This document shows, in pieces, positions 8,271-17,286 of a stretch of 64,000 bases of DNA. Source of the stretch: JASGTU01 sp963821815. Its GTDB lineage: Bacteria > Chloroflexota > Anaerolineae > Caldilineales > Caldilineaceae. Location of the stretch: positions 2,542,001-2,606,000 of the forward strand of contig CAWGFG010000006.1 of NCBI GenBank assembly GCA_963821815.1. Reading direction: 5' to 3'. How positions within the stretch are numbered: the stretch's first letter is position 1; each line of letters opens with the position of its first letter. The notes beneath the pieces are model-generated. The model did not search any database and was not told the DNA's origin. It worked only from the letters and a program-made list of their open reading frames with translations. The translations under genes and the position numbers were made by a program.

Positions 8271-9548
8271 TCAATCCGCACTTGATATGAAAGCCAACGA
8301 TACCTGGTTGGCGAGCATCAATCCGCGATGCGTCAACCGTATCGCGTCGTCATCGACAGTCAGTAGGCCATCCGTTTCAAGCCGTGTAAGTTCGTCCGGA
8401 TATGCGTCAACAGGACGTACGCCATGCAGTCGCTCGAAAAGGTCGTGGCGAACGCCTTCACACAGCAGGCGGAGTGACAGCATCATGGTCTCACCCATCG
8501 ATTCGCGCTGTGTCAGCTCTTCCCGAAAATCTTCGACCGACTGACCAGTCTCGATCCGCTCTACGTAGTCGAGCACCGGCTTTACGCTACTCCAACGCCG
8601 CGACACAACCGTTTCTACTTTTTCCTTCGTCCGAGTACTTGATCCACCGCCGCGCTGGACGTCACCCAAATTCTCGTTCTCAGTCTCGATGCGAAGATGG
8701 CTGTGTGCGCCGGGACCGATTCCGACATACTCGCCGTTACGCCAGTAGAGCAGGTTGTGTCTGCACGCTAGATGTGGAGAGCCAGTAATTGCGTCCTCGT
8801 CCTTCGGCTTTGCCCAGTTAGACACCTCGTAGTGGCGATAACCGGATTTCTGCAGCTCGGCGATGGCATATTCATACAAGTCGCCAGCCGCATCGTCGTC
8901 AGGAACCGTCACCCTGCCCGAGGCGACCCAGTTATGTAAAGGCGTGTTTGGCTCGACAATCAGGCTGTACAAACTCAGGTGTTCCGGCGTCAACTCTACG
9001 GCCCTGGTGAGTGTGTCAGCCCAATTATCCCGTGTTTGATTGGCTACGCCAAAAATGAAGTCAAGGCTGATATTTTCAAAGCCCACGTCCCGAGCCAGTT
9101 GAAAGGCGTGAGTAGCTTCGTCGGCGCTGTGCACGCGGCCCAGAAACGACAGTTCGTCCGGCTGCAGGCTCTGCACGCCCATACTCAGACGGTTGACTCC
9201 CAGCGAGCGCAAATTGGCGAATTTAGCCTGATCGACGGTGCCAGGATTCGCTTCCACGGTGATTTCGCAATCACTAGATAGGTTGAAACTAGACTGTAAC
9301 TGCGCAAATAGCTGTGAAAGCTGCGGATTCGACAGCGCTGTCGGCGTACCGCCGCCCACAAATACGGACGTGACCGGACGGTTTTGCAGCCGCTCGCCCC
9401 ACCGGTCAAGATCCACGCACAGCGCATCAACCGTCCGCTGATACAGCGGTTCGAGTCCGGCATAGGTATTAAAATCACAGTAGGGACAGCGACGCACACA
9501 AAAGGGGATGTGTACGTATAGGCCAAATGCACCGAGTTCAGCCGACAT
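8271..9548 (-). CDS. hemW: HemW-like radical SAM protein (coproporphyrinogen III oxidase family)
   Basis: A radical SAM protein with the CX3CX2C cluster motif at residues 17, 21 and 24 (CVRRCPYCDF), the FVGGGTPTAL glycine-rich SAM motif, and EANPGTVD. The C-terminal HemW domain follows (GIGPGAHSH, then a winged-helix tail). HemW proteins are now viewed as heme chaperones rather than oxygen-independent oxidases. The first cysteine and its CDF context are of the HemW kind. I place the start at ATG 9548, just before the conserved LYVHIPFC block; ATG 9584 and TTG 9608 are also in frame. It contains an unusual hydrophilic insert (residues about 275-305, RGGGSSTRTKEK). Confidence 0.85.
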   Translation of the reverse strand: MSAELGAFGLYVHIPFCVRRCPYCDFNTYAGLEPLYQRTVDALCVDLDRWGERLQNRPVTSVFVGGGTPTALSNPQLSQLFAQLQSSFNLSSDCEITVEANPGTVDQAKFANLRSLGVNRLSMGVQSLQPDELSFLGRVHSADEATHAFQLARDVGFENISLDFIFGVANQTRDNWADTLTRAVELTPEHLSLYSLIVEPNTPLHNWVASGRVTVPDDDAAGDLYEYAIAELQKSGYRHYEVSNWAKPKDEDAITGSPHLACRHNLLYWRNGEYVGIGPGAHSHLRIETENENLGDVQRGGGSSTRTKEKVETVVSRRWSSVKPVLDYVERIETGQSVEDFREELTQRESMGETMMLSLRLLCEGVRHDLFERLHGVRPVDAYPDELTRLETDGLLTVDDDAIRLTHRGLMLANQVSLAFISSAD

Positions 9549-9647
9549 GGCTACCGAATCCAGAATGGCGGATTCCACCAACATATCCTGCCGAAATACA
9601 CAAGGCAAGCAGGTTTTGTTGAAGAATAGTCTGTATATCCATTCCGA

Positions 9648-10346
9648 CTATAGGTTGTCCAAACGGAACCCGTGACCGCGCACCGTGACGATATACTGAT
9701 GCTCTGCATCGCTTTCGGATAGGCGCTCGCGCAAGCGGCGTACTAGGGCGTCGATAGCTTGCTCGCTAACACCTTCGCCGCTGGCTTCCGGCCATACAGA
9801 CTCGATGACCTCTTCCCTGGATATTACGCTGCCTCCCGCCATCCAAAGCGCATCTAGCAGGCGGAACTGATGCAGGCTAAGCGGCGGTTCAATCTGTGCG
9901 CCGCCGACCCATACCTGGCGCGTCTCTTTGTCCAAGCGCAGACCGTGTTCTGTGCCCTCCAAGGAAAGAGGAGCCGTTGCTCCAGCATCCACAAAGGCCA
10001 GCTTGAAACGCAGAGCGATCTGTATTTCGTCGCCATCCTGCAGACCGAGGGGGTCTGAGCAATCTTGCCCATTGACATGCGTACCGTTCTTGCTATCCAG
10101 GTCCCGCACTTCATAGGCCCCGTCAACCCACTCTATCTGTGCATGCTGACGGCTGACCTGTCTGTCGGGCAGCACGATGTCGCAATCGTCGTTGCGCCCG
10201 ATGGTAATTGTATGTTCTTTGCTCAAGGGCCATACTCGACCGGAATCAGATCCGCGCTTTAGCACGAGCATGGCGCTCTCACCTGCATGAGACTCCATCT
10301 TCTCGGTTACTGGCTCGCGTTCTTCTTGTTCTACGGAATCAGTCAT
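9648..10346 (-). CDS. FHA domain fused to OmpR-type winged-helix DNA-binding domain
   Basis: A 232-residue two-domain regulator. Residues 26-118 are an FHA domain that binds phosphothreonine: GR at 50-51, S65 and H68 in VSRQHAQ, and NG at 87-88. Residues about 133-230 are an OmpR/PhoB-type winged helix (LSLHQFRLLDALW, then SEQAIDALVRRLRERL, ending in TVRGHGFRL). There is no response-regulator receiver domain, so its input is presumably a phosphorylated protein. It is transcribed divergently from the Ser/Thr kinase at 10602, an arrangement suggesting the kinase feeds this transcription factor. The first 20 residues are acidic and carry several threonines. The ATG at 10346 has no strong ribosome-binding site. 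Confidence 0.88.
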   Translation of the reverse strand: MTDSVEQEEREPVTEKMESHAGESAMLVLKRGSDSGRVWPLSKEHTITIGRNDDCDIVLPDRQVSRQHAQIEWVDGAYEVRDLDSKNGTHVNGQDCSDPLGLQDGDEIQIALRFKLAFVDAGATAPLSLEGTEHGLRLDKETRQVWVGGAQIEPPLSLHQFRLLDALWMAGGSVISREEVIESVWPEASGEGVSEQAIDALVRRLRERLSESDAEHQYIVTVRGHGFRLDNL

Positions 10347-10378
10347 AACTATGTAAGCAATACCATCTACTTATTTAC

Positions 10379-10406
10379 AATCAAGTGTTGGCAATCAAGT
10401 GTTGGC
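10379..10406. repeat. Tandem 14-bp direct repeat in the regulator-kinase intergenic region
   Basis: AATCAAGTGTTGGC occurs twice head to tail (10379-10392 and 10393-10406). It lies between two divergent regulatory genes, 33 bp upstream of the FHA regulator start. It is a candidate operator for autoregulation by the winged-helix protein, whose OmpR-type relatives bind direct repeats. Confidence 0.6.
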
Positions 10407-10436
10407 AATCTGAATAGCCAATATGGATCGAAAAGG

Positions 10437-10442
10437 TATAAT
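10437..10442 (+). promoter_or_regulatory. Candidate -10 box upstream of the Ser/Thr kinase
   Basis: TATAAT in an AT-poor context within the divergent intergenic region. No convincing -35 hexamer is found at 16-18 bp, which would fit a regulated promoter. It would give a leader of about 150 bases. Confidence 0.35.
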
Positions 10443-10601
10443 GAATGCGACTGGTCGCCGTCGCAATTGGCGGTATCGTCGCCTTCGTCAGTCAGAAATA
10501 TGCCGCCATTATACCAGATATCGACAGCGGCAGAAATGAAACGGTGCGGGACAAATTTATCGTAAGCTGTACAATTGCTCGGAACGAGCGGAGATAGTGC
10601 T

Positions 10602-11599
10602 GTGCAACAGCTATTGCAACCGGGAACGACATTACGGGGTCGCTACGAAATAATGGAGCTCGTGGGCCAGGGCGGCATGGGCGCCGTCTACCGTGCCAGC
10701 GATCGCCGGCTGGAAGGGCGCGTCTGCGCAGTCAAGGAGGTGCTGCCTAACCTGACTGGCAACGCCGCTACCGAGGCGGAGCTGGAGCAAATGTCCGAAC
10801 AGTTTCGCATCGAAGCCAGCATCCTCTCCCGATTGGATCACCCCAATCTGCCCAAGGTCTCCGACTACTTTTCAACCAGGGGCGCGAGTACCTGGTCATG
10901 GACTTTGTGGAGGGCCGCACGCTGCAGGAGATTCTGCGTGAGCAACAGCAAAGGGACGATTATCTGCGCGAACACCAGGTGCTGGGCTGGGTGAACCAGC
11001 TCATGGATGCGCTGGAATACATGCATGGACAGACGCCGCCTGTGCTGCACCGGGACATCAAGCCTGCCAACATCAAGGTCACGCCGCACGGCGTTGTGAA
11101 GCTGGTAGATTTCGGGCTCGTGAAGGTGATGCAACCCGACGACACGCGAACTGTGACGGTTGTACAGGGGCGCGGCACGGTTGCATACACGCCGCTGGAA
11201 CAGTACGGCGGCGATGCTGGCTACACGGATGTGCGGAGCGACATCTACAGTCTCAGCGCAACGGTATACCATCTGCTTTCTGGTTCCACGCCTACCAACG
11301 CCAAGGAACGCTTCCTGCACCCCGGCAGCCTAGTTTCCTTACGCCAGTTTAATCCCTCCGTCACACCGAGGGTGGAACGAGCTCTCTTTCAGGCGCTGGC
11401 TATGCACCCCAATGAACGCCCCCCCGATATCCGCTCTTTTCGCGAACTACTGCTGGGGACTGCGCCCAACACGTCAGGACTGCGACTACCGTACACCCAG
11501 TCGCCAGAGGTGAGCTGGCGCGAGATAATTGCGCAGAACCGCTACCTTTTGGCAAGTGCTGCAATTCTCCTCGCCATAGCCGTCTATATCAGCATGTAA
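10602..11599 (+). CDS. Ser/Thr protein kinase with C-terminal membrane helix; frame broken near 10870
   Basis: A Hanks-type kinase in two frames. The first part has the glycine loop VGQGGMGAVY (residues 21-30) and the ATP-binding Lys in VCAVKEV (K45). At 10866-10874 the frame must shift by one base: TACTTTTCAACC encodes YFST in the first frame, whereas one extra T would give YFFNQGREYLVMDF, matching the kinase hinge. The rest has HRDIKPANIKV (11048 on), DFG (11108), and an APE-like GRGTVAYTPLEQYG loop. A single hydrophobic helix sits at the extreme C-terminus (about 11545-11590), so the catalytic domain is probably tethered to the inner face of the membrane with no outside sensor. I chose GTG 10602 because GGAG lies eight bases upstream; TTG 10575 is in frame. 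Confidence 0.85.
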
Positions 11600-11665
11600 T
11601 TGTGCCAAGGCAAAAGAACGAGAATCTATATTGCTAAGCATTTGTTGAGTACCTAGGCGCGCAAC

Positions 11666-11693
11666 AAAAAAGCATCCCAGAAGTCCGGGATGC
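11666..11693 (-). terminator. Rho-independent terminator of pheS
   Basis: On the minus strand GCATCCC (from 11693) pairs with GGGATGC (ending 11672) around an 8-base loop and is followed by six T residues (11671-11666). It lies 45 bp past the pheS stop. On the plus strand it can also receive transcription from the kinase gene. Confidence 0.85.
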
Positions 11694-11737
11694 CCTTGAT
11701 TTGCAGTTCTTCCTCAGTTGTCGGTATGCAATAAATG

Positions 11738-12776
11738 CTAGGCAACACGCTCCAAGAAACGCACGTCGTTATCGTAGAAGTAGCGGATGTCGTCAATACT
11801 GCGCTTCAGGATAGCCTGTCGTTCGATACCCATGCCGAACGCAAACCCGCTGTACACGGCGGGATCGTAGCCGCCGTTCTTCAGCACAGTCGGATTCACC
11901 ATACCCGCACCCAGGATCTCGAGCCAGCCTGAGTATTTGCACATGCGACAGCCCTTGGCGCCGCACAGGACGCAGTCCACGTCCACCTCAACGCTTGGCT
12001 CCGTGAAGGGGAAGTAGGCCTTTCGGAAACGAATCTTGCGACCGCTGCCATACATTTGGTTGGCAAAGTTCAGCAGCACGCCCTTCAAATCGCTGAAGGT
12101 GATATGCTTGCCCACCGCCAGCCCTTCCACTTGGTAGAACATCATCTCTGAACGAGCTGTCACATCCTCGTTGCGATAGCACTTGCCGGGAATTATGAGC
12201 CGAATCTCTTCGGGATAGTAGTCCCACATGGAGCGAATCTGCCCAGGGCTGGTATGCGTGCGCAGAATGACCTCGGGGTTGGTGGTGAAGAACGTATCCT
12301 GCATTTCACGCGCGGGGTGTCCCGGCGGGAAATTGAGTAATGTAAAGTTCACTTCGTCAGTCTCGACCTCAGGCGAGTCATATACCTGAAAGCCCATGCG
12401 TTGCAGGATGTCCACAATCTCGCGCAAGCGCGACGGTCGTGGGATGGTAGGCGCCTACGATGGGTTTGCGCCCGGGCAATGTCACATCGACCTGCTCCGA
12501 GCTGAGCTGACTCATCATCTCTTCGTGAGCGATGGCTGCCTGCCGCTCTTCCAGCGCCGCTTCGAGCACGAGCTTGATCTCGTTGGCGGTCTTGCCGACG
12601 ATGGGACGTTCTTCGCGAGGCAACTGTCCCATACCGCTTAGCAAGCCGGTCAAAGCGCCCTTACGCCCCAAGTATTGGCTGTGCCAAGCCCGTGTCGACT
12701 CGGTCGACTGGCTGGCTGCCAATGCTTCTAGCGCCTCTTCACGAAGATCAGAAAGTTGTTCCACTAGACTGCTCAT
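11738..12776 (-). CDS. pheS: Phenylalanyl-tRNA synthetase alpha subunit; one-base frame break at 12426-12427
   Basis: Charges tRNA-Phe together with PheT, which is not in the window. The N-terminal helical arm (QYLGRKGALTGLLSGMGQLP) and the GAYHPTTVAL junction lie in the first frame. The catalytic domain lies in another: motif 2 (RTHTSPGQIRSM), the EGLAVGKHITFSDLKG block, and motif 3 (FAFGMGIERQAI). At 12425-12428 the sequence reads CTTGCGCGAG where CTGCGCGAG would give the conserved HPTTVALREIVDIL, so one extra T breaks the gene. PheS is essential, so this is more likely a sequence error than a dead gene. A CXXC/CX2C pair (CVLCGAKGCRMC) is present near the end of the domain. A clear terminator follows. 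Confidence 0.92.
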
Positions 12777-12839
12777 GTGCGTCTCACGCTTTCACTTACG
12801 ACAAGCATGCATAATAAATTGATAATATCAAACTAATTG

Positions 12840-14237
12840 CTACTCAGTTTGAGAAGCTGCCATTTGCGGCTCAGCGTCTCCTACTACCGTACCGAAAAAG
12901 ACTTCCCCTTGCAATTCTGAAAGGTGCACGGACGTGATTTTGTTAGCCAACTCCATGCCCAGCGGCGTCTCGGCTACGACCCGCAAATAGTTGTCCGTGA
13001 GCCCACTCCACAACAGCCGATTACAGTCCTCCAATGGCTGACCTACGCCCTCCCACAACACTGGTCTGACCGTGTCGACAAAGCGAGAGCGTTCTTCGTT
13101 GCCCGTCTGCGCCACGACGGCGTGCATAGCGAAGCTGCGTTCCTTCTTGACCGAATTGGGCAGCGCACCGGCAAACGTCGAAGCTGCAGTACCCGGGCGT
13201 GCGCTGAATGGGAAGATGTGCGCATGCGCAAAACGCGTCTCCCGCACGAACTCGAGCCCCTGGTTGAAATCGTCCTCCGTCTCACCGGGGAAGCCGACGA
13301 TCATATCGGTTGTGAGCACGAGGTCGCGAATAGACGCACGTGCATCCTCGACTAGCTTGCGGTAGCTGTCTACTGTGCAACGGCGAGCCATGGCGCGCAA
13401 CTGCTTGTCGCTGCCGGCCTGAAGCGGCAGGTGTAAATGGGGACACAGCCGGTTGGGCCATCGCTGCCAGAGGTCAAAGAAACCCTCCGCCAACTCCCAC
13501 GGTTCCAGGCTGCTAAGGCGCAGTCTTGTAATATCGGTGTCTGTCAGCACCGCTGACACGAGCTGCTTAAGGTCTGTGCGAGCATTCTCGTCGTAGTCCC
13601 GGCCATAGCTGCCCAGATGAACGCCGGTCAGCACCGCTTCTTGTACGCCGGATTCTGCATGGCTCTGAATCTCAGCCACAATCTCGTTCAGACTACGGCT
13701 GCGACTATGACCGCGTGCTAACGTGACGACGCAGAAGGTACAACGGTTATTGCACCCGTCCTGCACCTTGATGAAGGCGCGAGTGCGACTGCGTCGCTCA
13801 TCAGAGGCATCCGACAGTGTCTGGAATTCGTCTTCGAATGGCGTGCCGTCTGGCTGCATCCTCGCCAGGTCCTGTGGATCCTCGAATTGGGCGCTCCATG
13901 GTTCCAACAGCGAGGGCAACAGGTCCTTCTGCTCGTTGTCAGCCACCAGTCGTACGCCCGGCAGCTTAGCAGCCTTCTTCGGCGCCAATGTCGACCAGCA
14001 GCCGGTCAGCGCGATATAGGCATGCGGGTTCTGCCGATGCAACTGACGCACGCGCCGCCGGCTCTTCCTACCGGCTTCCGTCGTGACAGCACATGTGTTG
14101 AAGACCACTACGTGTGCGTTCTGAGCGTCCGACACCACTTGATGTCCGTTGCGACGAAGCTGCTGAGCCAGCGTCTCCATTTCACTGTAGTTTAGCCGGC
14201 AGCCGATTTGATCTAGATAGACTCGCATAACACGCAC
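12840..14237 (-). CDS. mtaB: tRNA 2-methylthio-N6-threonylcarbamoyladenosine transferase MtaB
   Basis: A methylthiotransferase that adds a methylthio group to t6A37 in tRNAs. The UPF0004 domain carries three cluster cysteines (C13, C49, C80). The radical SAM motif CNNRCTFC supplies C162, C166 and C169, followed by TGVHLGSYGRD. A TRAM-like domain ends the protein. VQDGCNNRCTFCVV and the TGVHLGSYG motif point to MtaB rather than MiaB or RimO. The start may be GTG 14237, with GAGGG four bases upstream, or ATG 14228, three codons later. It precedes pheS on the same strand with 63 bp between them. Confidence 0.92.
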   Translation of the reverse strand: MRVMRVYLDQIGCRLNYSEMETLAQQLRRNGHQVVSDAQNAHVVVFNTCAVTTEAGRKSRRRVRQLHRQNPHAYIALTGCWSTLAPKKAAKLPGVRLVADNEQKDLLPSLLEPWSAQFEDPQDLARMQPDGTPFEDEFQTLSDASDERRSRTRAFIKVQDGCNNRCTFCVVTLARGHSRSRSLNEIVAEIQSHAESGVQEAVLTGVHLGSYGRDYDENARTDLKQLVSAVLTDTDITRLRLSSLEPWELAEGFFDLWQRWPNRLCPHLHLPLQAGSDKQLRAMARRCTVDSYRKLVEDARASIRDLVLTTDMIVGFPGETEDDFNQGLEFVRETRFAHAHIFPFSARPGTAASTFAGALPNSVKKERSFAMHAVVAQTGNEERSRFVDTVRPVLWEGVGQPLEDCNRLLWSGLTDNYLRVVAETPLGMELANKITSVHLSELQGEVFFGTVVGDAEPQMAASQTE

Positions 14238-14419
14238 CCAACCCTCAAAATCCGCAAGAGCCGTATGATAGCATAGCTCCAGCCTCCTCCATAGCGTCTA
14301 TGGGCGTGGTTGCTTCAACCGTTCGCCCGTATGTTACACTGACGCCGACTGCTGCAATTCTAGGTCTACCCGACACGGTCACCTGAACCGACCGCTCGTA
14401 CAACGATCAAATATGCTAA

Positions 14420-17263
14420 ATGGACAGACAACGTTCTCGGCTTCGAATCCACCTGATTGTACTGGGCGTATATACGCTGCTTGCGCTGGTGCTAACGTGG
14501 CCGCTGCTACCCAACATAGCCAGGGCAGTGCCCGGTGTGCCACAGTGGGCCTTCGACGAGTCGACCTTTCTCTGGAATACGTGGTATCTCAAGTATGCGC
14601 TGGTCGATCTCCTGAGCAACCCGCTACACACGGACCTCATCTGGTATCCGCTGGGCATCGACCTGATTCTCTATACATACAATTTCTTCCATGCACTGGT
14701 AGCGCAGCCTCTCATGCTGGCTGTGAACCTGCCCTTCGCCAGCAACGTTGCGCTTCTTTCCAGCACAGCGCTTAGCGGCTACGGAGTGTTTCTGCTCGCT
14801 ACCTATCTGTTGGGCGCTCGCACACGATGTCCAAACATCGCGCTCGAACCAGCCGACGAACGCTCCGTGGCATTGGCCGCATTTGGCGCCGGCCTCATCT
14901 ATGCGTTCGCCAGTAACCGTGCCATCTACGCCATGCTCGGCCACTACGACATGGTCACCACACAATGGATTCCCTTCTACGCTTTGGCCTTATTGCGCAG
15001 CCTGGATTTCCGTCTCAGCCGCCAGGCACGGCTGAAGACCGCTGCGTTGGCCGGATTATTCCTGGCACTAAATGGCCTGGCAGAGATGATCACGGCCCTG
15101 TTCTTGGCCATCTTCACGCTGATTGTAGTCCTGGTCTTGCTGATTGATAGCCTACGCCACAGGGATGAGCGTCTGCTCGGATTCGGCAAGACACTTCTGG
15201 AGATTGTGCTGGCTGGCGCCGTCATTAGCGGTGTAGCATTCGTTGTCTGGTCGCCGGTTCTTGTTCCCATTCTCGTGCAGTTTCTCACCAACGATTTCTC
15301 GCTCCAAGGCTGGGGTGAGGCTATCCCGTTGAGCACAGACCTGCTGGGCTGGTTCACGCCTACTGTGCTACATCCGGTATTCGGCGGCAACGTGGTAGAC
15401 GAGCTGCGTCGCGTGCAGTTGCGCGCGCTGGAACTGGGCGTGGACGGATTCCGCGATGTCAATACGGTTTTCCTGGGCTGGGTCACGTTGGCGCTGGCTA
15501 TTGCTGGCGTTATCGTCTACCGCAGCAAAGTGCGTATTTGGACCTGGACGGCACTCATCTTCGGCCTGTTTACGCTGGGACCCTTCCTGCAAATAAACGG
15601 GCGCTATCGGTTCGATCTGGACGGCGTGGAGGCAACTTTCCCGCTGCCGTTCATCCTGCTGCACTTTCTACCCATTATCAAGGCGAACCGAGCACCGAAC
15701 CGCAACAGCGTAATTCTGATGCTCGCGTTGGCTGTGTTAGCCGCATACGGTCTCTATTGGCTGCAAAAATGGTTGCGTCGTAGAACACGATCAGCCGTGC
15801 TACAGTTTGCCGTGCCGAGTCTGCTCATCGTGCTAGTTCTGTTCGAGCATCTGGCCATACCGCTGCCTCTATCCGATGCACGAATCCCGGCGTTGTACGA
15901 CATTATTGCGCAAGACGAACGCAATGTCTCAGTCATGCACATGCCGCTGGGATGGCGCAACAGCTTTGGCGTCTTCGGCTCCGAACGCACTCAGTTGCAG
16001 TACTATCAGACGGCGTATGAAAAGCCTATGCTCGGCGGCAACATCAGCCGGGCGCCCGAGTTCAAGATGGAGTACTTTCAGCGCATTCCGTATTTCCAGG
16101 CGCTGACCGACATCGAGTTCGGGTATGACGTGCCGGAAGAGGTGCTCACGGCTGCAAAGGCGCAGGCTAAAGAGCTGATGTATTTGTACAACACAGCCTA
16201 TCTCGTACTCATGCCGCCTATTCCGCAGCGCTTGCCCTACGCTGACCATTGGCAGGAGGCGTGGGCGTTCGCCAAGGAGACCCTGCCGCTGGAGGATCAG
16301 CCGTTCTTTTCACAGGACGGTATCGAGGCTTATCGATTGATACTGCCTGAAGGAACAGACGACTTCACCGTTGACCTAGGTGCAGCTGGCACATATCCCT
16401 ATCGCGGCGAAGGCTGGGATGCCGCAGAGACGGATGCACCCTACGACGTCTCGTCGATCTGGGCCACAGCCGACGAAAGTGTGCTCTTTGTGCCGCTGCG
16501 CAACGTCGATCCAGATGCGACCTATTCAGTTTCGCTGCGCGCTCGCCCATACGTCTACCCGGGCAGCCAGGCGCAGACGGTCTCTCTGCAGATTAACGAC
16601 TTAACAGTGGCGTCGCAGCCCCTGACCGATGGCTGGCAGACGGTTACCTGGCAGGCGCCGGGGGATGCGCTTGTCGACGGGCTAAATCGCATCACGTTAG
16701 CCTGGGATCACACGGCCGCGCCGAGAGATGTCACACCGGGTGACCGCACGATCGGAAACACAGGCGTTACACTGCCAGTGGATGCCGACCTGAAAGCGTT
16801 CGAAGACGGAGGCTTCATCGCCTTGTTTGACGAAGAGGGCGAACAGCATGACGCATCAGCCGGCAGGCAAGGAGTCAACATAACGGTGTTGGATGCCAAG
16901 ACCGGCGAGGTTGTAGAAATGCGTGGATTCGACACCACAGCAAACGAGTATGAGAGCGCTAAATTGGCGGCATTCGTCGACGAACTGCCGGATGGGCTGC
17001 CGGTTTTAGTCGTGAGCCAGGGCGACGCAAGCGCACATCTGACCGACGCCGTTGTAGAGGCGCTGCAGAGTCTGGGAGCAGACGTGTCCTTGGACACGTT
17101 GCGTGACCGGTATTTTGCGATTGTTGGTGTGAGCGGTGCTGAACCGGACAGCGCAATGTCCGCCGTCGACGACAAGGAAGCGTTTCTGCGTGTCAGTTTG
17201 AACAGGGATCAGCGACCATTGGCGGCTGCCGTAGATTGGCTGGAGATTGCACCGTCAGAGTAG
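14420..17263 (+). CDS. Large GT-C-like integral membrane protein with extracellular C-terminal domain, 947 aa
   Basis: The first half (residues about 1-490) has roughly ten to twelve hydrophobic segments, starting with HLIVLGVYTLLALVLTWPLL. An acidic FDES motif lies in the first extracytoplasmic loop, the position where GT-C glycosyltransferases keep a catalytic Asp/Glu. The second half (about 500-947) is hydrophilic and rich in beta-strand-like patterns (SVSLRARPYVYP, LQINDLTVASQPL), suggesting one or two outer beta-sandwich domains. It resembles YfhO- or PMT-like sugar transferases that use polyprenyl-phosphate sugars, but I cannot assign donor or acceptor. It converges on the DPM1-like gene 23 bp downstream and probably works with it in envelope glycosylation. 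Confidence 0.7.
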   Translation: MDRQRSRLRIHLIVLGVYTLLALVLTWPLLPNIARAVPGVPQWAFDESTFLWNTWYLKYALVDLLSNPLHTDLIWYPLGIDLILYTYNFFHALVAQPLMLAVNLPFASNVALLSSTALSGYGVFLLATYLLGARTRCPNIALEPADERSVALAAFGAGLIYAFASNRAIYAMLGHYDMVTTQWIPFYALALLRSLDFRLSRQARLKTAALAGLFLALNGLAEMITALFLAIFTLIVVLVLLIDSLRHRDERLLGFGKTLLEIVLAGAVISGVAFVVWSPVLVPILVQFLTNDFSLQGWGEAIPLSTDLLGWFTPTVLHPVFGGNVVDELRRVQLRALELGVDGFRDVNTVFLGWVTLALAIAGVIVYRSKVRIWTWTALIFGLFTLGPFLQINGRYRFDLDGVEATFPLPFILLHFLPIIKANRAPNRNSVILMLALAVLAAYGLYWLQKWLRRRTRSAVLQFAVPSLLIVLVLFEHLAIPLPLSDARIPALYDIIAQDERNVSVMHMPLGWRNSFGVFGSERTQLQYYQTAYEKPMLGGNISRAPEFKMEYFQRIPYFQALTDIEFGYDVPEEVLTAAKAQAKELMYLYNTAYLVLMPPIPQRLPYADHWQEAWAFAKETLPLEDQPFFSQDGIEAYRLILPEGTDDFTVDLGAAGTYPYRGEGWDAAETDAPYDVSSIWATADESVLFVPLRNVDPDATYSVSLRARPYVYPGSQAQTVSLQINDLTVASQPLTDGWQTVTWQAPGDALVDGLNRITLAWDHTAAPRDVTPGDRTIGNTGVTLPVDADLKAFEDGGFIALFDEEGEQHDASAGRQGVNITVLDAKTGEVVEMRGFDTTANEYESAKLAAFVDELPDGLPVLVVSQGDASAHLTDAVVEALQSLGADVSLDTLRDRYFAIVGVSGAEPDSAMSAVDDKEAFLRVSLNRDQRPLAAAVDWLEIAPSE

Positions 17264-17286
17264 ACGGTTATAGCGAAGGACTCGGC

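Noticed and set aside
10575..11599. Programmed -1 frameshift at TTTT in the kinase gene
   Set aside because: A short T-run alone is a poor slippery site, no stimulatory structure is evident, and the window has other one-base breaks best explained by sequence error.
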